From DAISJM01 sp036821485 (lineage in GTDB: Bacteria; Verrucomicrobiota; Kiritimatiellia; CAIQIC01; JAGNIJ01): 64,000 bases of DNA. The notes under the pieces were generated by a model. The model was not told where the DNA came from and ran no database searches. It saw only the letters and a program-made list of their open reading frames with translations. Numbering within the stretch: position 1 is the stretch's first letter; the number at the start of each line of letters is the position of its first letter. The position numbers and the translations under genes are program-made. The stretch is from the NCBI GenBank assembly GCA_036821485.1, contig DAISJM010000015.1, positions 1 to 64,000 on the forward strand. Direction: 5' to 3'. Below, piece by piece: positions 52,577 to 61,822 of the stretch.

Positions 52577-53527
52577 CTATTCCCCTGCGTAGTAAACATG
52601 TTTACGCGTGGCGCGCGTCGCCAGCCAGGTCAGGACAAGGATGATCAGGAAGAGGATCCAGGCCATGGCGGAGGCGTACCCCATCTGGTTGTACTCGAAG
52701 GCGTTTTGGTAGATGTACACGGCGTAGAACAATGCGGAGCGGTTGGGGCCGCCGCCGCCGAACATGATGTAGGGGCCCGAGAACACCTGGAGTGCGCCGA
52801 TGATGCCCATGATCATGTTGAAGAAGATGACGGGCGAAATCATGGGCAGCGTGATGTGGCGGAGTTTGTGCCAGGCATTCGCGCCGTCGATCATGGCGGA
52901 CTCGTACAACTCGCGCGATACATCCTGCAGCGCGGCGAGGTAGATCACGACCGTGCCGCCGATGCCCCACAGAGAGGTGATGACGATGGCGGGCATGGTC
53001 CACTTCTCATCGGCCAGCCAGTTGGGCATGGCGGCCTGTGGCCAAGGGACGGTCTTGTGGAAGAAGTGAGCAACCCATGTCACGAAGTGGCCCAAGTTGA
53101 TCCAGCATCGGTCGAGCGCGAAGTTCAGCAGGCCGAACTTGCCGTTGAAGATCCAGAGCCAGAGCATGGCGAGTGCGACGGCCGGAACGAGGGACGGGAG
53201 GAAGAAGAAAGTGCGGAATGCAGGGCGGCCGACGACGGAGTTGTTCAACAGCACGGCCACAAGCAGGGAGAGGACCATGCCCAGCGGCAGGGCAACGGCA
53301 GCGTAGTAGAAGGTATTGCGCAGCGATTTCCAGAAGACCGCGTCGGTGAGCATGTCCTGGTAATTCAGGCCACCGATCCAGACGGGGGAGGAAAGTACGT
53401 CGTAATCGCAGAAGGAGTAGTAGATCGAAGCGCCGACAGGGTACAGCGTGAAGATCAGGAAGCCGATGATCCAGGGGCTGGTGAAGGCCAGGCCCGTCAG
53501 CAAGGTTTTGAATTCACCGCGGGTCAT
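52577..53527 (-). CDS. Sugar ABC transporter permease (MalF/UgpA-like)
   Basis: 316 residues with six membrane segments. The EAA loop is ESAMIDGANAWHKLRHITLPMISP. LTGLAFTSPWIIGFLIFTLYP is a typical N-terminus of carbohydrate permeases. It overlaps the end of the binding protein gene by 14 bp and is followed by the second permease after 6 bp. Confidence 0.93.
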   Translation of the reverse strand: MTRGEFKTLLTGLAFTSPWIIGFLIFTLYPVGASIYYSFCDYDVLSSPVWIGGLNYQDMLTDAVFWKSLRNTFYYAAVALPLGMVLSLLVAVLLNNSVVGRPAFRTFFFLPSLVPAVALAMLWLWIFNGKFGLLNFALDRCWINLGHFVTWVAHFFHKTVPWPQAAMPNWLADEKWTMPAIVITSLWGIGGTVVIYLAALQDVSRELYESAMIDGANAWHKLRHITLPMISPVIFFNMIMGIIGALQVFSGPYIMFGGGGPNRSALFYAVYIYQNAFEYNQMGYASAMAWILFLIILVLTWLATRATRKHVYYAGE

Positions 53528-54968
53528 AATCGCTCCACTCCTTGATGCGGTCCTTCTCTACCTTGTCCCAGCGGCGCAGCACGCGATCGTATTTCCACTG
53601 CATGCGTTCCTGCACCGTGTCCAGCGCCTCCTTCGGCGTGGCAATATCTGAATACGCGCGGTCGAAGGCGACGCCCATTTCTTCCACGTACTCATTCCAG
53701 ACCGATAGCCTGGGGACGTAAAGCGCATTGGTGCTGCGGGCGAGGTCCATGAAGGTGACGATGTAGGGATTGGGATGCTGTTGGATGAAGTCGTCGCTGA
53801 CCACCGCCAGCGGTGAGAACTTGCGCTGGCCGAGGCAGAGTTTTTCCATGGGCTTCTGCGTGTTCACGTACTTCATGAATTCGAACGCCTCGCGGACGTG
53901 GCGGGCCCCCATGGGAATCACGAGCACATCACATTCGGCGACGGTGACCAGAGGGGTCTTCTCGGGATCCTTGGGGGGGAAGGGTGCCGCGCCCCACTCC
54001 ATGCCGGGCGAGTACTTGCTGATGAAGTTGTACATCCAGACGCCCTGAATCACCATGGATATCTGGCCGGCAAGGAAGGGGTTTTGTGGCGACGAGAAGT
54101 TGCCGAAGGTCGCGCCAAAGGTGCGCATGTTTGCGAGGCCGTATTTGCGCGCGTAGCTCGCGAACCAGTCCAGGGCTTCGACGCCCTCCGGACTGTTGGC
54201 GGTGATCTTCCGATTGCCATCCCAGAGGCGGCCGCCGAACCAGTAGCACCACATCTGGTTGTACCAGCCCGGTTCCGTCGGGGAGTAACCAAGTTGGATG
54301 ATGTCGAATTCCTTCGCTTCTTTTTCCGCAGGCGTCAGTTCCGTGTAACGGACCTGTACGCGCTTGCCGTTGCGGTTCAGCCTGACAATGGTCAGCTTCT
54401 CGGCCATCGCATCAAGCTCTGCGATGCTTTTTGGGGGGGAGTTTGGATCGAGGCCTGCCTCGCGGAACATCTTCTTGTTCCAGTGCAGCGCGAGTGTGGC
54501 AGGGGTGGACGGCAGCGCCCACATGAAGCCGCGGTGTTTGCAGAGGTCCCAGAATACGGGAATGTAATTGGTCTGCGTGATGCCGGCTTCGGCGAGCAGT
54601 TTGTCGAGCGGTGTGAGCGCTCCCTTCTCGGCATAGACCGTGACGTTGTGCGACCACAGCCCGGCCAGGTCGGGCGGGTTGCCGCCCGCCGTGGCCAGCA
54701 TCATCTTGCGGTCGATGGAGCTGACGACGAGTTTGTCCACCCAGATGTTGGTCTGCGACGCATTGAAATCATCGACGATGGCCTGCATGGCATCGCCTTC
54801 AAATCCGGTCCACTTCTCCCAATAGCTGACAATCACGCGACCGTCCGGCGTGCGGTCATTGGGGCGTCGCGCACAGGCAGACGATAAGGCGAGGACTCCC
54901 GCGATCAGCGCGAGGGACAGGATGCGATACCGGTCACGAAAATGAAGCAACATGCAGTTCACCATCAC
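53514..54968 (-). CDS. Sugar ABC transporter substrate-binding lipoprotein
   Basis: 484 residues if the first codon is GTG 54968; ATG 54965 and ATG 54953 are in-frame alternatives, with AAGGG just upstream. The lipoprotein signal ends LALSSAC. Family 1 extracellular binding protein features include VSYWEKWTGFEGDAMQAIVDDFNA, AGGNPPDLAGLWSHN, QGVWMYNFISKYSPG and a long C-terminal lobe. It captures an oligosaccharide or sugar derivative for the two permeases encoded next. A promoter lies just upstream. Confidence 0.92.
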   Translation of the reverse strand: MMVNCMLLHFRDRYRILSLALIAGVLALSSACARRPNDRTPDGRVIVSYWEKWTGFEGDAMQAIVDDFNASQTNIWVDKLVVSSIDRKMMLATAGGNPPDLAGLWSHNVTVYAEKGALTPLDKLLAEAGITQTNYIPVFWDLCKHRGFMWALPSTPATLALHWNKKMFREAGLDPNSPPKSIAELDAMAEKLTIVRLNRNGKRVQVRYTELTPAEKEAKEFDIIQLGYSPTEPGWYNQMWCYWFGGRLWDGNRKITANSPEGVEALDWFASYARKYGLANMRTFGATFGNFSSPQNPFLAGQISMVIQGVWMYNFISKYSPGMEWGAAPFPPKDPEKTPLVTVAECDVLVIPMGARHVREAFEFMKYVNTQKPMEKLCLGQRKFSPLAVVSDDFIQQHPNPYIVTFMDLARSTNALYVPRLSVWNEYVEEMGVAFDRAYSDIATPKEALDTVQERMQWKYDRVLRRWDKVEKDRIKEWSDYDPR

Positions 54969-54986
54969 CCTTGGTTCGGACTTGAA

Positions 54987-55015
54987 GTTATAGCGGGTTC
55001 GGACGCTGTAGGCAA
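54987..55015 (-). promoter_or_regulatory. Promoter of the sugar importer operon
   Basis: On the minus strand: TTGCCT (55015-55010), a 17-bp spacer, TATAAC (54992-54987). The start is predicted about 12-15 nt before the first possible start codon. Confidence 0.6.
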
Positions 55016-55056
55016 ATGATTTACTGGGTGCGGGCGGTTCCCGAATCGAGCCGGAC

Positions 55057-55752
55057 TTAGAGGGGGCGGGTGCCTCTCAGGAGGCTGGGCAGCCCATTCC
55101 GACCACGACCGGATTTCTGGACCTCAACGGAAATATCGTCGAGCCAGATGGCCTGCTGGGATTTGCCCAAGGAGGCCGCTGTCATGACGATGGAAAACCG
55201 GAGGCTGCAGACGTCCTGCGGTGCTCGGTCCGTGGCTTCGAGGAGATGCCAGCGGTCCGGCGGATAGGAGGAGGGAGCGAACGGGGGACTGAGATAAATG
55301 TGGGTTGGGATCAATTTTTGGGCATCCTGGTCCGCAAAGTACTCAATTTTGAGCTGCGCGCATGTTTTTTCGTCCAATGGCAGGGCATAGGAACTGGAGT
55401 AGAGCCATGCACCGATGCGGACTTTCCGTCCGCCGGGGCAGGGTAGTTTCTTCATGACGCCGGCCCATGCGACGGAATTCTCGTTTCCGCTACCCCAGAC
55501 TTTGAGCCGGAGGGCATGCTCGCCGGTGCGAACAAAGTCGTTGGATCCGAGGTTGATAATCTCTCCGCCGCCTTGTCCACCGCAGGATCCGCCGCCGTCG
55601 GGACCTTCCCACGATGTCAGCGGCTCCTCAAAACTGGATTCAACCAGCTGGGCACGACAAAAGAGCACCACGGAGGCGAGAAGCAGAATCAGCACAGGCG
55701 GACCGACCCGGCGTATGGCGGTCGTCATCGATTTGGATCGGGCCGTTTTCAT
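55057..55752 (-). CDS. Secreted protein with carbohydrate-binding-like beta-sandwich
   Basis: 231 residues. A basic start and hydrophobic core (PPVLILLLASVVLFCRA) form a signal peptide. The mature part has SSFEEPLTSWEGP, RTGEHALRLKVWGS and the end AIWLDDISVEVQK, a pattern typical of CBM4/9- or CBM6-like jelly-roll domains. The Gly-rich GPDGGGSCGGQGGGE loop is unusual. It stands between rsmE and the sugar importer and may bind glycans, which is inference. Confidence 0.65.
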   Translation of the reverse strand: MKTARSKSMTTAIRRVGPPVLILLLASVVLFCRAQLVESSFEEPLTSWEGPDGGGSCGGQGGGEIINLGSNDFVRTGEHALRLKVWGSGNENSVAWAGVMKKLPCPGGRKVRIGAWLYSSSYALPLDEKTCAQLKIEYFADQDAQKLIPTHIYLSPPFAPSSYPPDRWHLLEATDRAPQDVCSLRFSIVMTAASLGKSQQAIWLDDISVEVQKSGRGRNGLPSLLRGTRPL

Positions 55753-55821
55753 GACATCAATCCTGACGGGCCACTATATCACCGAGGCGGCATGAGGGGG
55801 ACAAGAAACTGAGGGTGTGTG

Positions 55822-56553
55822 TCAGAGGTCAAACTCGTATCGCACTGCACTGAGGGCATACATGGCGGCGGTTTCGGAGCGCAAGACGGTTGAACCAAGA
55901 CTGACCGGCATGGCGCCGGCAGCGAGGATGGCGTCCATTTCCGCGGGGCTGAAATCGCCTTCGGGTCCCACGAGTATCCCGATGGAGGCCGGTGCCGGTT
56001 TGGCCGCGCGCAGCACCTCTTTCATGGCTCGCGCACTTGGCGTAAGTGCGCAGACGATAAGCAGATCCAACGCGGGGCGTTGTTGGAGCAATGAGTCCAG
56101 ACTGCGGGCGGGTTCGATTCTTGGAAGCCACGCTGCGCCGCACTGTTTGGCCGCGTTAAGCACGATCTTTTCCCAGCGCGCCTTCTTGTCCTCGGCGCGG
56201 TCGGCCTTGATTTTCACGATGGCGTTTTCGGTGACAACAGGGATGAGGTGCGCGAGCCCAAGCTCGGTTGCTTTCTGCAGGATGAAGTCGAGTTTCTGTT
56301 CGCGGGGCAGGGCTTGGATGAGGGTGATGAGCGGCGTTCGACGCTCGACGTGACGACGTTGGGTCACGCGGGCTGTCACGGAGCCGCGCGCTATGGAGGC
56401 GATGGAGGCCTCGGCGAAATCACCGGTTCCATTGAAAAGCTCGATGAGGTCGCCGCGCTGTCTGCGGAGCACATGAATGAGGTGGTGGGATTCATCCTCG
56501 GAGAGGACGATCTCGTCCTGTGTCCACGACCCGGGCTCAACATAAGCGCGCAT
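55822..56553 (-). CDS. rsmE: 16S rRNA m3U1498 methyltransferase
   Basis: 243 residues with an N-terminal PUA-like domain (HHLIHVLRRQRGDLIELF) and a SPOUT (knotted) domain. Family motifs include PREQKLDFILQKATELGLAHLIPVVTENAIVK, WEKIVLNAAKQCGAAWLPRI, GILVGPEGDFSPAEMDAI and SLGSTVLRSETAAMYAL. It methylates U1498 of 16S rRNA with S-adenosylmethionine. It follows dnaJ on the minus strand. Confidence 0.95.
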   Translation of the reverse strand: MRAYVEPGSWTQDEIVLSEDESHHLIHVLRRQRGDLIELFNGTGDFAEASIASIARGSVTARVTQRRHVERRTPLITLIQALPREQKLDFILQKATELGLAHLIPVVTENAIVKIKADRAEDKKARWEKIVLNAAKQCGAAWLPRIEPARSLDSLLQQRPALDLLIVCALTPSARAMKEVLRAAKPAPASIGILVGPEGDFSPAEMDAILAAGAMPVSLGSTVLRSETAAMYALSAVRYEFDL

Positions 56554-56589
56554 GGTCCAGATCCCCGTGGCGGCAGTGTCACGCCGCGT

Positions 56590-57777
56590 CTACTTCTCCA
56601 TCGCCTTCTTGTGCGCGTAAAATTCCTCGGCCTTTTCGCGAAGCTTGGTGCCCGCAGGGTACTGACGTGGGCCGCAAATGTCGGCGACGGATTTCAGCAG
56701 GTCGCGGAGTTTGCCGTCCAAATGGGTGGGGATTTCGACGATGGCGCGGACATGTTGGTCGCCATCGCGCAGACCCTGGATGCCGGTGAGCCCCTTGCCG
56801 CGCAGGCGGAAGACGGTGCCGGTTTCAGTGCCCGCAGGAATCTTGAGTCGCGTGTAGCCGTGAATGGTGGGCACCTCAATCTCGCCGCCGAGCGTGGCGA
56901 TATGAAACGGAAGCGGCATGTCGATGACGATATCCTCGTCGTGTCGCTGAAAGATTTCGTGTGCGCGCACATGGAGGACGACGTAGAGGTCGCCCGGGGC
57001 GCCGCCGCGCGTGCCACCCTCGCCTTTGCCTGCGAGCCGGAGTCGGGAGCCTGTTTCCACGCCGGCCGGGATCTTCAGGGAAATCGTGCGGCGGCCTTTG
57101 ACGCGGCCCTCGCCGCGGCAGGTGCGGCATGGGTTGCTGATGGTCTCGCCGGTGCCGTTGCAGTTGGGGCAGGTGTGGCGCATCTGGAGGAAGCCCGTGG
57201 CGGTCACGAGGATGCCGCGTCCGCCGCAGCGGCGGCAGGATTCCTTTTTGCTGCCGGGTTCGGCGCCTGAGCCTTTGCATGCGGAACACTCGTCCATGAC
57301 CGGCAGCGTGAGATCGCGCTGCGATCCAAAGACGGATTCCTCAAAATCGATTTCCAGATCGAAGCGAAGGTCGGCGCCGCGATTTGCGGATTCGCGTGAG
57401 TCGCGTCCGCCGCGCCCGCCGCCGCCGAAGAAGTCGTCGAAGATGCTGCCCCCGCCGCCGAAGGCCCCCATGAACGTGCGGAGCGCCTCCTCTAGGTCGA
57501 TGCCGCCGAAGCCACCGAAGCCGCCCGCGCCTCCGCCGCCGCCCGGCGCGAACGCCCGGTGGCCGAACTGGTTGTAGGTCTGGCGTTTCTGCGGGTCGCT
57601 CAGGATCTCGTAGGCTTCGGAGATTTCCTTGAATTTCTCCTCGGCCTCGACGTTGCCCGGGTTACGGTCGGGATGATACTGGAGGGCCAGCTTGCGGTAG
57701 GCCTTCTTGATGTCGTCATCGGCCGCTTCGCGCGGGACACCGAGGACTTCGTAGTAGTCTCGTTTGGGTGCGGCCAT
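56590..57777 (-). CDS. dnaJ: Chaperone protein DnaJ
   Basis: 395 residues with the full type I architecture: a J domain with HPD (35-37), a Gly/Phe-rich region (GGGGGAGGFGGFGG), four CxxCxGxG zinc motifs (CSACKGSG, CRRCGGRG, CPNCNGTG, CRTCRGEG) and C-terminal substrate-binding domains. It feeds clients to DnaK. It follows grpE with no gap. DnaK itself is not in the window. Confidence 0.97.
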   Translation of the reverse strand: MAAPKRDYYEVLGVPREAADDDIKKAYRKLALQYHPDRNPGNVEAEEKFKEISEAYEILSDPQKRQTYNQFGHRAFAPGGGGGAGGFGGFGGIDLEEALRTFMGAFGGGGSIFDDFFGGGGRGGRDSRESANRGADLRFDLEIDFEESVFGSQRDLTLPVMDECSACKGSGAEPGSKKESCRRCGGRGILVTATGFLQMRHTCPNCNGTGETISNPCRTCRGEGRVKGRRTISLKIPAGVETGSRLRLAGKGEGGTRGGAPGDLYVVLHVRAHEIFQRHDEDIVIDMPLPFHIATLGGEIEVPTIHGYTRLKIPAGTETGTVFRLRGKGLTGIQGLRDGDQHVRAIVEIPTHLDGKLRDLLKSVADICGPRQYPAGTKLREKAEEFYAHKKAMEK

Positions 57778-58362
57778 TTAGCCTGTACTTCCTGAATCGC
57801 CGGCGCCGGGATCCTGAGTAGTGTCGGCGGGTCCGCTGCTGACGATGACTTGCGCGGCGCGCAAGAGCCGATCGCCCAGCATGTAGCCGCGACGCGTCTG
57901 GGTGATGACGGTGTCGGCCGGTACGTCGTTCGACGGCACGTGGGTCACGGCTTCGTGGCGGTGCGGATCGAATACGGTGCCTTCGGCATCAATGGGTTGC
58001 AGCCCAACATCCTGCAGGGCCTTGAACAGTTGGTCATAGACCATCTGGAATCCGTCGATGATGGTCTGTTCGGCCGCGTGGTCGGCGGCGCTGCGAAGTC
58101 CGAGGTTGAAATGGTCGAGCACGGGCAGGAGCCGGGTGAGCAGGTCTTCGCAGGCGCGCAGGCTCCACTCCTCCCGTTCGCGGAGCGTGCGCTTGCGGAA
58201 ATTGTCGAAATCGGCCTGAAGGCGCAGCAATTGATCCTTGGCGGCGGCGAGTTCCGGGGCCGGGGGTGTCGCCGGGGCTTCCTGCGCCGGGGCAGGGCTC
58301 CCGCCCTCGCCGTCGTGCGGCGACTTGTGACCTTCTGCATGTTTTGTATGACGATCCTTCAT
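57778..58362 (-). CDS. grpE: Nucleotide exchange factor GrpE
   Basis: 194 residues. The N-terminus is a disordered charged and Pro/Ala-rich stretch; a coiled coil follows (LAAAKDQLLRLQADFDNFRKRTLRE) and the C-terminal beta-domain has the signature GTVFDPHRHEAVTHVPSNDVPADTVITQTRRGYMLGDRLLRAAQVIV. It removes ADP from DnaK. The stop directly abuts the dnaJ start, so the two are one transcription unit. Confidence 0.96.
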   Translation of the reverse strand: MKDRHTKHAEGHKSPHDGEGGSPAPAQEAPATPPAPELAAAKDQLLRLQADFDNFRKRTLREREEWSLRACEDLLTRLLPVLDHFNLGLRSAADHAAEQTIIDGFQMVYDQLFKALQDVGLQPIDAEGTVFDPHRHEAVTHVPSNDVPADTVITQTRRGYMLGDRLLRAAQVIVSSGPADTTQDPGAGDSGSTG

Positions 58363-58445
58363 TTCACCATCCCATCATGCCGTGGCAGGAAGAGAAAGAC
58401 ATGACCGTCGCGCCCGCAGGCCGACGAGTCAAGAGAGGACAATAC

Positions 58446-58913
58446 TCAGCGGATCATCTTCGTCAATCGCAGACAATTGCCCGCGCGCGTATCGGGCTCG
58501 TACGTCGCATCGTCGACGAAGCGCTTGATGATGAACATTCCGAGGCCGCGTTCGTTCTCGTTCTCGAGATATTTCTCGGGTTCGATGATCTGTTGTTCCT
58601 CGAAATTGAAGCCCGCGCCGCGATCAAGAATCTCGACCATGACGCGATCGCTGGCGTGGATGAGATTGATGCGGAGCCCGGGGTGCTTGGCCTCGTTGTC
58701 CGGCGTGCTTTCGCCGCCGTAGCTGTGTTCGATGATGTTGGCGCAAGACTCATCGACGGCCATTTCCATCTGGGCGGCCTTGAACTCCGACAGGCCCGCG
58801 CGTGCGCAGAGATCCATGACGGACTGGCGGATAATGCGGAGGTAGCTGTACTTGCACGGCACGTGCAGCGTTACGGATCCGCGGATGAACAGGTTGTCGT
58901 TGTCAGGCGACAT
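58446..58913 (-). CDS. RsbW-like anti-sigma factor / Ser-Thr kinase
   Basis: 155 residues with a GHKL ATPase fold: AVDESCANIIEHSYGG (N-box) and ILDRGAGFNF, then NERGLGMFIIKRFVDD. Such kinases phosphorylate a STAS antagonist and sequester a sigma factor or other partner. The STAS gene lies 15 bp upstream, completing a partner-switching pair. It lacks membrane segments. Confidence 0.92.
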   Translation of the reverse strand: MSPDNDNLFIRGSVTLHVPCKYSYLRIIRQSVMDLCARAGLSEFKAAQMEMAVDESCANIIEHSYGGESTPDNEAKHPGLRINLIHASDRVMVEILDRGAGFNFEEQQIIEPEKYLENENERGLGMFIIKRFVDDATYEPDTRAGNCLRLTKMIR

Positions 58914-58928
58914 GGGTGCACCTCCATG

Positions 58929-59276
58929 CTACTGACGGAATTTTTCCATCGCGGCGTCAATACTGTCGCAAATCTCGAGAATCTTGTGGAAGCCGAGGAG
59001 CTCGACGATGTTGTAAATGCGGGGGGTCATGCCCGCCATTTTGAGGTCGCCCTTGTTCTCGCGTGAGCGGCGGGCAAACCCGATCAGCGCGCCGAGCGCG
59101 GCGCTGCTGATGTACTCCAGGCCGGAGCAGTCGAGAATGACGCGATGCCGCTTGCTGTCCCGGAGTTGGTTGAGCGTGGTCTCCAATCGCGGGAACGAAT
59201 AGGCGTCCAACGAACCGTTCAGCCGCAGGATATCGACGTCACCCTGCTCTTCCACATCGATGCTGCATTCCCTCAT
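58929..59276 (-). CDS. STAS-domain anti-sigma factor antagonist (RsbV-like)
   Basis: 115 residues, one STAS domain. The phospho-accepting serine sits in the loop VILDCSGLEYISSAALGAL. When dephosphorylated it should bind the HATPase partner encoded downstream. The phosphatase gene lies 18 bp upstream on the same strand, so it is probably the phosphatase's substrate. Confidence 0.93.
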   Translation of the reverse strand: MRECSIDVEEQGDVDILRLNGSLDAYSFPRLETTLNQLRDSKRHRVILDCSGLEYISSAALGALIGFARRSRENKGDLKMAGMTPRIYNIVELLGFHKILEICDSIDAAMEKFRQ

Positions 59277-59294
59277 AATTCCTCCACCCCCATA

Positions 59295-60734
59295 CTAACG
59301 CATTACCCTTAAAGCGAGCAAGGTCATGTCATCATATTGGGCGCGGTTGCCGACGAAGCGCTCCAGCCGCTGGCGAACGTTATTCAGCACGCTATTGGCG
59401 CCTTCGTCCGCGGCCACGCGGACGGCATCCAGGAAGTTGTCCAAGCCCCATTCCTCGCTCTGGGGATTCATGGCCTCGGTCACGCCGTCCGTGTAGGCAA
59501 CAACGACATCGCCCGGCTGCAGGGTGATCGTGGCTTCCTGGAGTACGCGGTCGAACGTCTCCTTGTCCACCAGGCCGATGCCGATGCCGGGTGAATCGAC
59601 GATGGTGAATCCGGTGTGGCTGCCGGAGCACAGGATGGGCCGTTCATGCCCCGCGCGCGCAACGGTCAACTCGCGGGTGGCGGTGTTGAGCACCATGTAG
59701 AGCATGCTGACAAACATATCTTCCTGCACGTCCTGGCTGAGCACGTCGTTGATGAGGGTAAGCACTTCGGCGGGGCTGAGGTGGCGCGGTGCGTGCGCGC
59801 GCAGCACGCTGCGGCAGACGGACATCATGATCGCGCCGCCGATGCCCTTGCCGGATACGTCCGCGATGGCGATGCCGAGGTGCGTATCGTCCACCTGGAT
59901 GAAGTCGTAGTAGTCGCCGCCGATTTCCAGCGCGGGGTAGTTGAACGCAGCCACCTCGACACCCTCGACGCGCGGCAGATTCTTGGGCAACAGCGCGGTC
60001 TGGATTCGACGGGCGACGCTGAGGTCGAGATCGATGCGTTGTTTCTCGACGATGGTCTCGCGGAGTCCGGCGTAGTGCACGGAGACCGAAGCCTGGTCGG
60101 CGAGGGACTGGAGCAGATTCATGTCGGCTTGGATGAAGGGTTTGCCGTCCACGCGGTTGGCGACGGCGAGTACGCCCATGACTTTCTGGTGGAATCGCAT
60201 GGGGACGAGGAGCACGGAATGAATCCGGAGGAAATCGAGTTCGTAATGCGGCACACGCGGATCGGTTTCGGCATCCGTGATCAGGATGGGGTTTCCGAAA
60301 TCGGCGACGGCGCCGACGAGGCCTTCACCGCGGGAGATCAGCCGTGTCTTGACGAGCTGCTCCACGTGCTGCGACTTGCTCATGGCGCGCTGAAGGCCGG
60401 TATCCACGTCGCCGAGCAGCGGCGGAAAGATGCCGGAGACGGCGCGGGCGCGCAGCGTTTCGTTGTTGGCCTCGTAGAGATAGACCGCGCCGGAGCCGGC
60501 CTTCGTGGTGCGGAGCGCGTAGTAAAGGACGCGCTGGAGAAGGGCGTCGAGTTCGATATGCGCGGCATCGGCGAAGACCTCGGCCACGTCATGCACGAAG
60601 CCGAAAATCACTTCCTTCTCTTGCATGAGATCGGCGCGTTCACGGCCGAGGGCGCGGTTGCGCCGGTAGAGAAAAAGCAGGCCGACGACGAGGCAAAGCT
60701 CCGCGGCGATGGAGGTGAAGACAAGGAGGTTCAT
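59295..60734 (-). CDS. Membrane GAF-SpoIIE/PP2C serine phosphatase (RsbU-like)
   Basis: 479 residues. One N-terminal membrane segment (about 5-23), a GAF domain (about 45-195, DFGNPILITDAETDPRVP) and a PP2C/SpoIIE phosphatase domain (about 235-475) with ALEIGGDYYDFIQVDDTHLGIAIADVSGKGIGGAIMMS, where the Asp residues bind metal. It would dephosphorylate the STAS antagonist after sensing a ligand through GAF. It sits 10 bp from the upstream STAS gene. Confidence 0.92.
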   Translation of the reverse strand: MNLLVFTSIAAELCLVVGLLFLYRRNRALGRERADLMQEKEVIFGFVHDVAEVFADAAHIELDALLQRVLYYALRTTKAGSGAVYLYEANNETLRARAVSGIFPPLLGDVDTGLQRAMSKSQHVEQLVKTRLISRGEGLVGAVADFGNPILITDAETDPRVPHYELDFLRIHSVLLVPMRFHQKVMGVLAVANRVDGKPFIQADMNLLQSLADQASVSVHYAGLRETIVEKQRIDLDLSVARRIQTALLPKNLPRVEGVEVAAFNYPALEIGGDYYDFIQVDDTHLGIAIADVSGKGIGGAIMMSVCRSVLRAHAPRHLSPAEVLTLINDVLSQDVQEDMFVSMLYMVLNTATRELTVARAGHERPILCSGSHTGFTIVDSPGIGIGLVDKETFDRVLQEATITLQPGDVVVAYTDGVTEAMNPQSEEWGLDNFLDAVRVAADEGANSVLNNVRQRLERFVGNRAQYDDMTLLALRVMR

Positions 60735-60744
60735 GACGTACTCG

Positions 60745-61296
60745 TCACACCGGTTTGTTGTTGGAGTTCAAGTTCTTCAGATCCTCCCGCAGGAAGGTCA
60801 GCACATCCTTGAACTTGGGAAGGTTCTCGGGTGAAAGCGCCACGAGATTCTCGTGGGCTTCCAGCATGGTTTCCGCCGTGCTCCGCTGGCTTTCCTCCTC
60901 CCCGGCGACCGGTGCCATGGCCGGGCCGCCCCCACCGAACGCCGCTTTCAGATCGTCGGGCATGCTCCCGGTCATGTGGGGCTCAATCACCTGGTCGAGT
61001 CCCAGGGTGCCGAGAAGGCCGCGCGTGCGGATGGAAAGATTGACCATCACAATGCGGCCGCCGCCGCGTCGTTTGAGATCCATCGCGAGGCCGGCGAGTA
61101 CGCCCATGAAGGTGCTGTCCATGCCCACGCAATCGGCCATGTCCAGCGCGAGATAGCGACACCCCTGCTCGATGGCGGCTCTTCCGAATTCCTTGAGAGA
61201 TGTGCTGATCTTGAACGAGCCCCGGCCCACCACGCGGATGTACGCCGTGGTTCCTTGTATGGTCACGAGTATTCTATCAGCGGCCGGGTCGACCAT
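60745..61296 (-). CDS. STAS-domain protein with C-terminal extension
   Basis: 183 residues from ATG 61296, overlapping the stop of the upstream gene by 20 bp. The STAS core has LALDMADCVGMDSTFMGVL, with serine and threonine in the expected phosphorylation loop. The C-terminal 70 residues (about 115-183) are acidic and helix-rich and have no recognised domain. It is the second STAS protein in this cluster and could be a second substrate or a scaffold (RsbR/RsbS-like). Confidence 0.85.
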   Translation of the reverse strand: MVDPAADRILVTIQGTTAYIRVVGRGSFKISTSLKEFGRAAIEQGCRYLALDMADCVGMDSTFMGVLAGLAMDLKRRGGGRIVMVNLSIRTRGLLGTLGLDQVIEPHMTGSMPDDLKAAFGGGGPAMAPVAGEEESQRSTAETMLEAHENLVALSPENLPKFKDVLTFLREDLKNLNSNNKPV

Positions 61297-61798
61297 AGTC
61301 CAAGCTGCTCCAGTTCTCCGATACGCGTTCTGCAAGGAGGCGGCCGCCATACACGACCCGCGCTCTCCATGCCGTCACCGGACCGCCCGATCGGCGTGCA
61401 TTGCCGGTGACTTCAAATACCGCCTTCTTCTCTCCCTTCACGCGGAAGGGATAGCGGACGTACAGAAATTTCAAGTTCGCCAGGTTCTCCTGCCGGTATT
61501 CAAACGTCACCATCACGTTCTCCGGCAGGCCCGCCTGCGGCGCGGTCCAGACTACATGGAATACCTCGCTCGGGGTGGTTTCGTATAGGTCGGTGAACTT
61601 CGGCATGTGGGAGTCTGTCTCGTAATTCCCCGAGGTGTTCGACTGCTGGTAGTGGTCCACGCGAACGATGACCGGCCGGTTGTAGGGCTGCGCGCCGAAA
61701 GCGATGGAGGCGACCAGCATCGCAAGCGCGAGCACCAGGCCGGATCGGAGAAGTGATTTGCTGCCACTCCTGCAAAGAAGCGCGTTCACGGCGCTCAA
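61277..61798 (-). CDS. Secreted protein of unknown function
   Basis: 173 residues with a signal peptide (LVLALAMLVASIAFGA). The mature part is beta-rich (VIVRVDHYQQSNTSGNYETD, VMVTFEYRQENLANLKFLYVRYPF) and does not match a family I know. It lies between rsmI and the STAS/phosphatase genes on the same strand and overlaps the next gene by 20 bp. It could be a periplasmic input protein for the partner-switching module, which is only a guess. Confidence 0.6.
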   Translation of the reverse strand: MSAVNALLCRSGSKSLLRSGLVLALAMLVASIAFGAQPYNRPVIVRVDHYQQSNTSGNYETDSHMPKFTDLYETTPSEVFHVVWTAPQAGLPENVMVTFEYRQENLANLKFLYVRYPFRVKGEKKAVFEVTGNARRSGGPVTAWRARVVYGGRLLAERVSENWSSLDYGRPGR

Positions 61799-61822
61799 GC
61801 TATCACCCGGCTCTCGCTGCTG

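Noticed and set aside
51317..53545. Plus-strand frames opposite the sugar permeases
   Set aside because: The Asp/Glu/His-rich translations are the reverse complement of hydrophobic permease codons.
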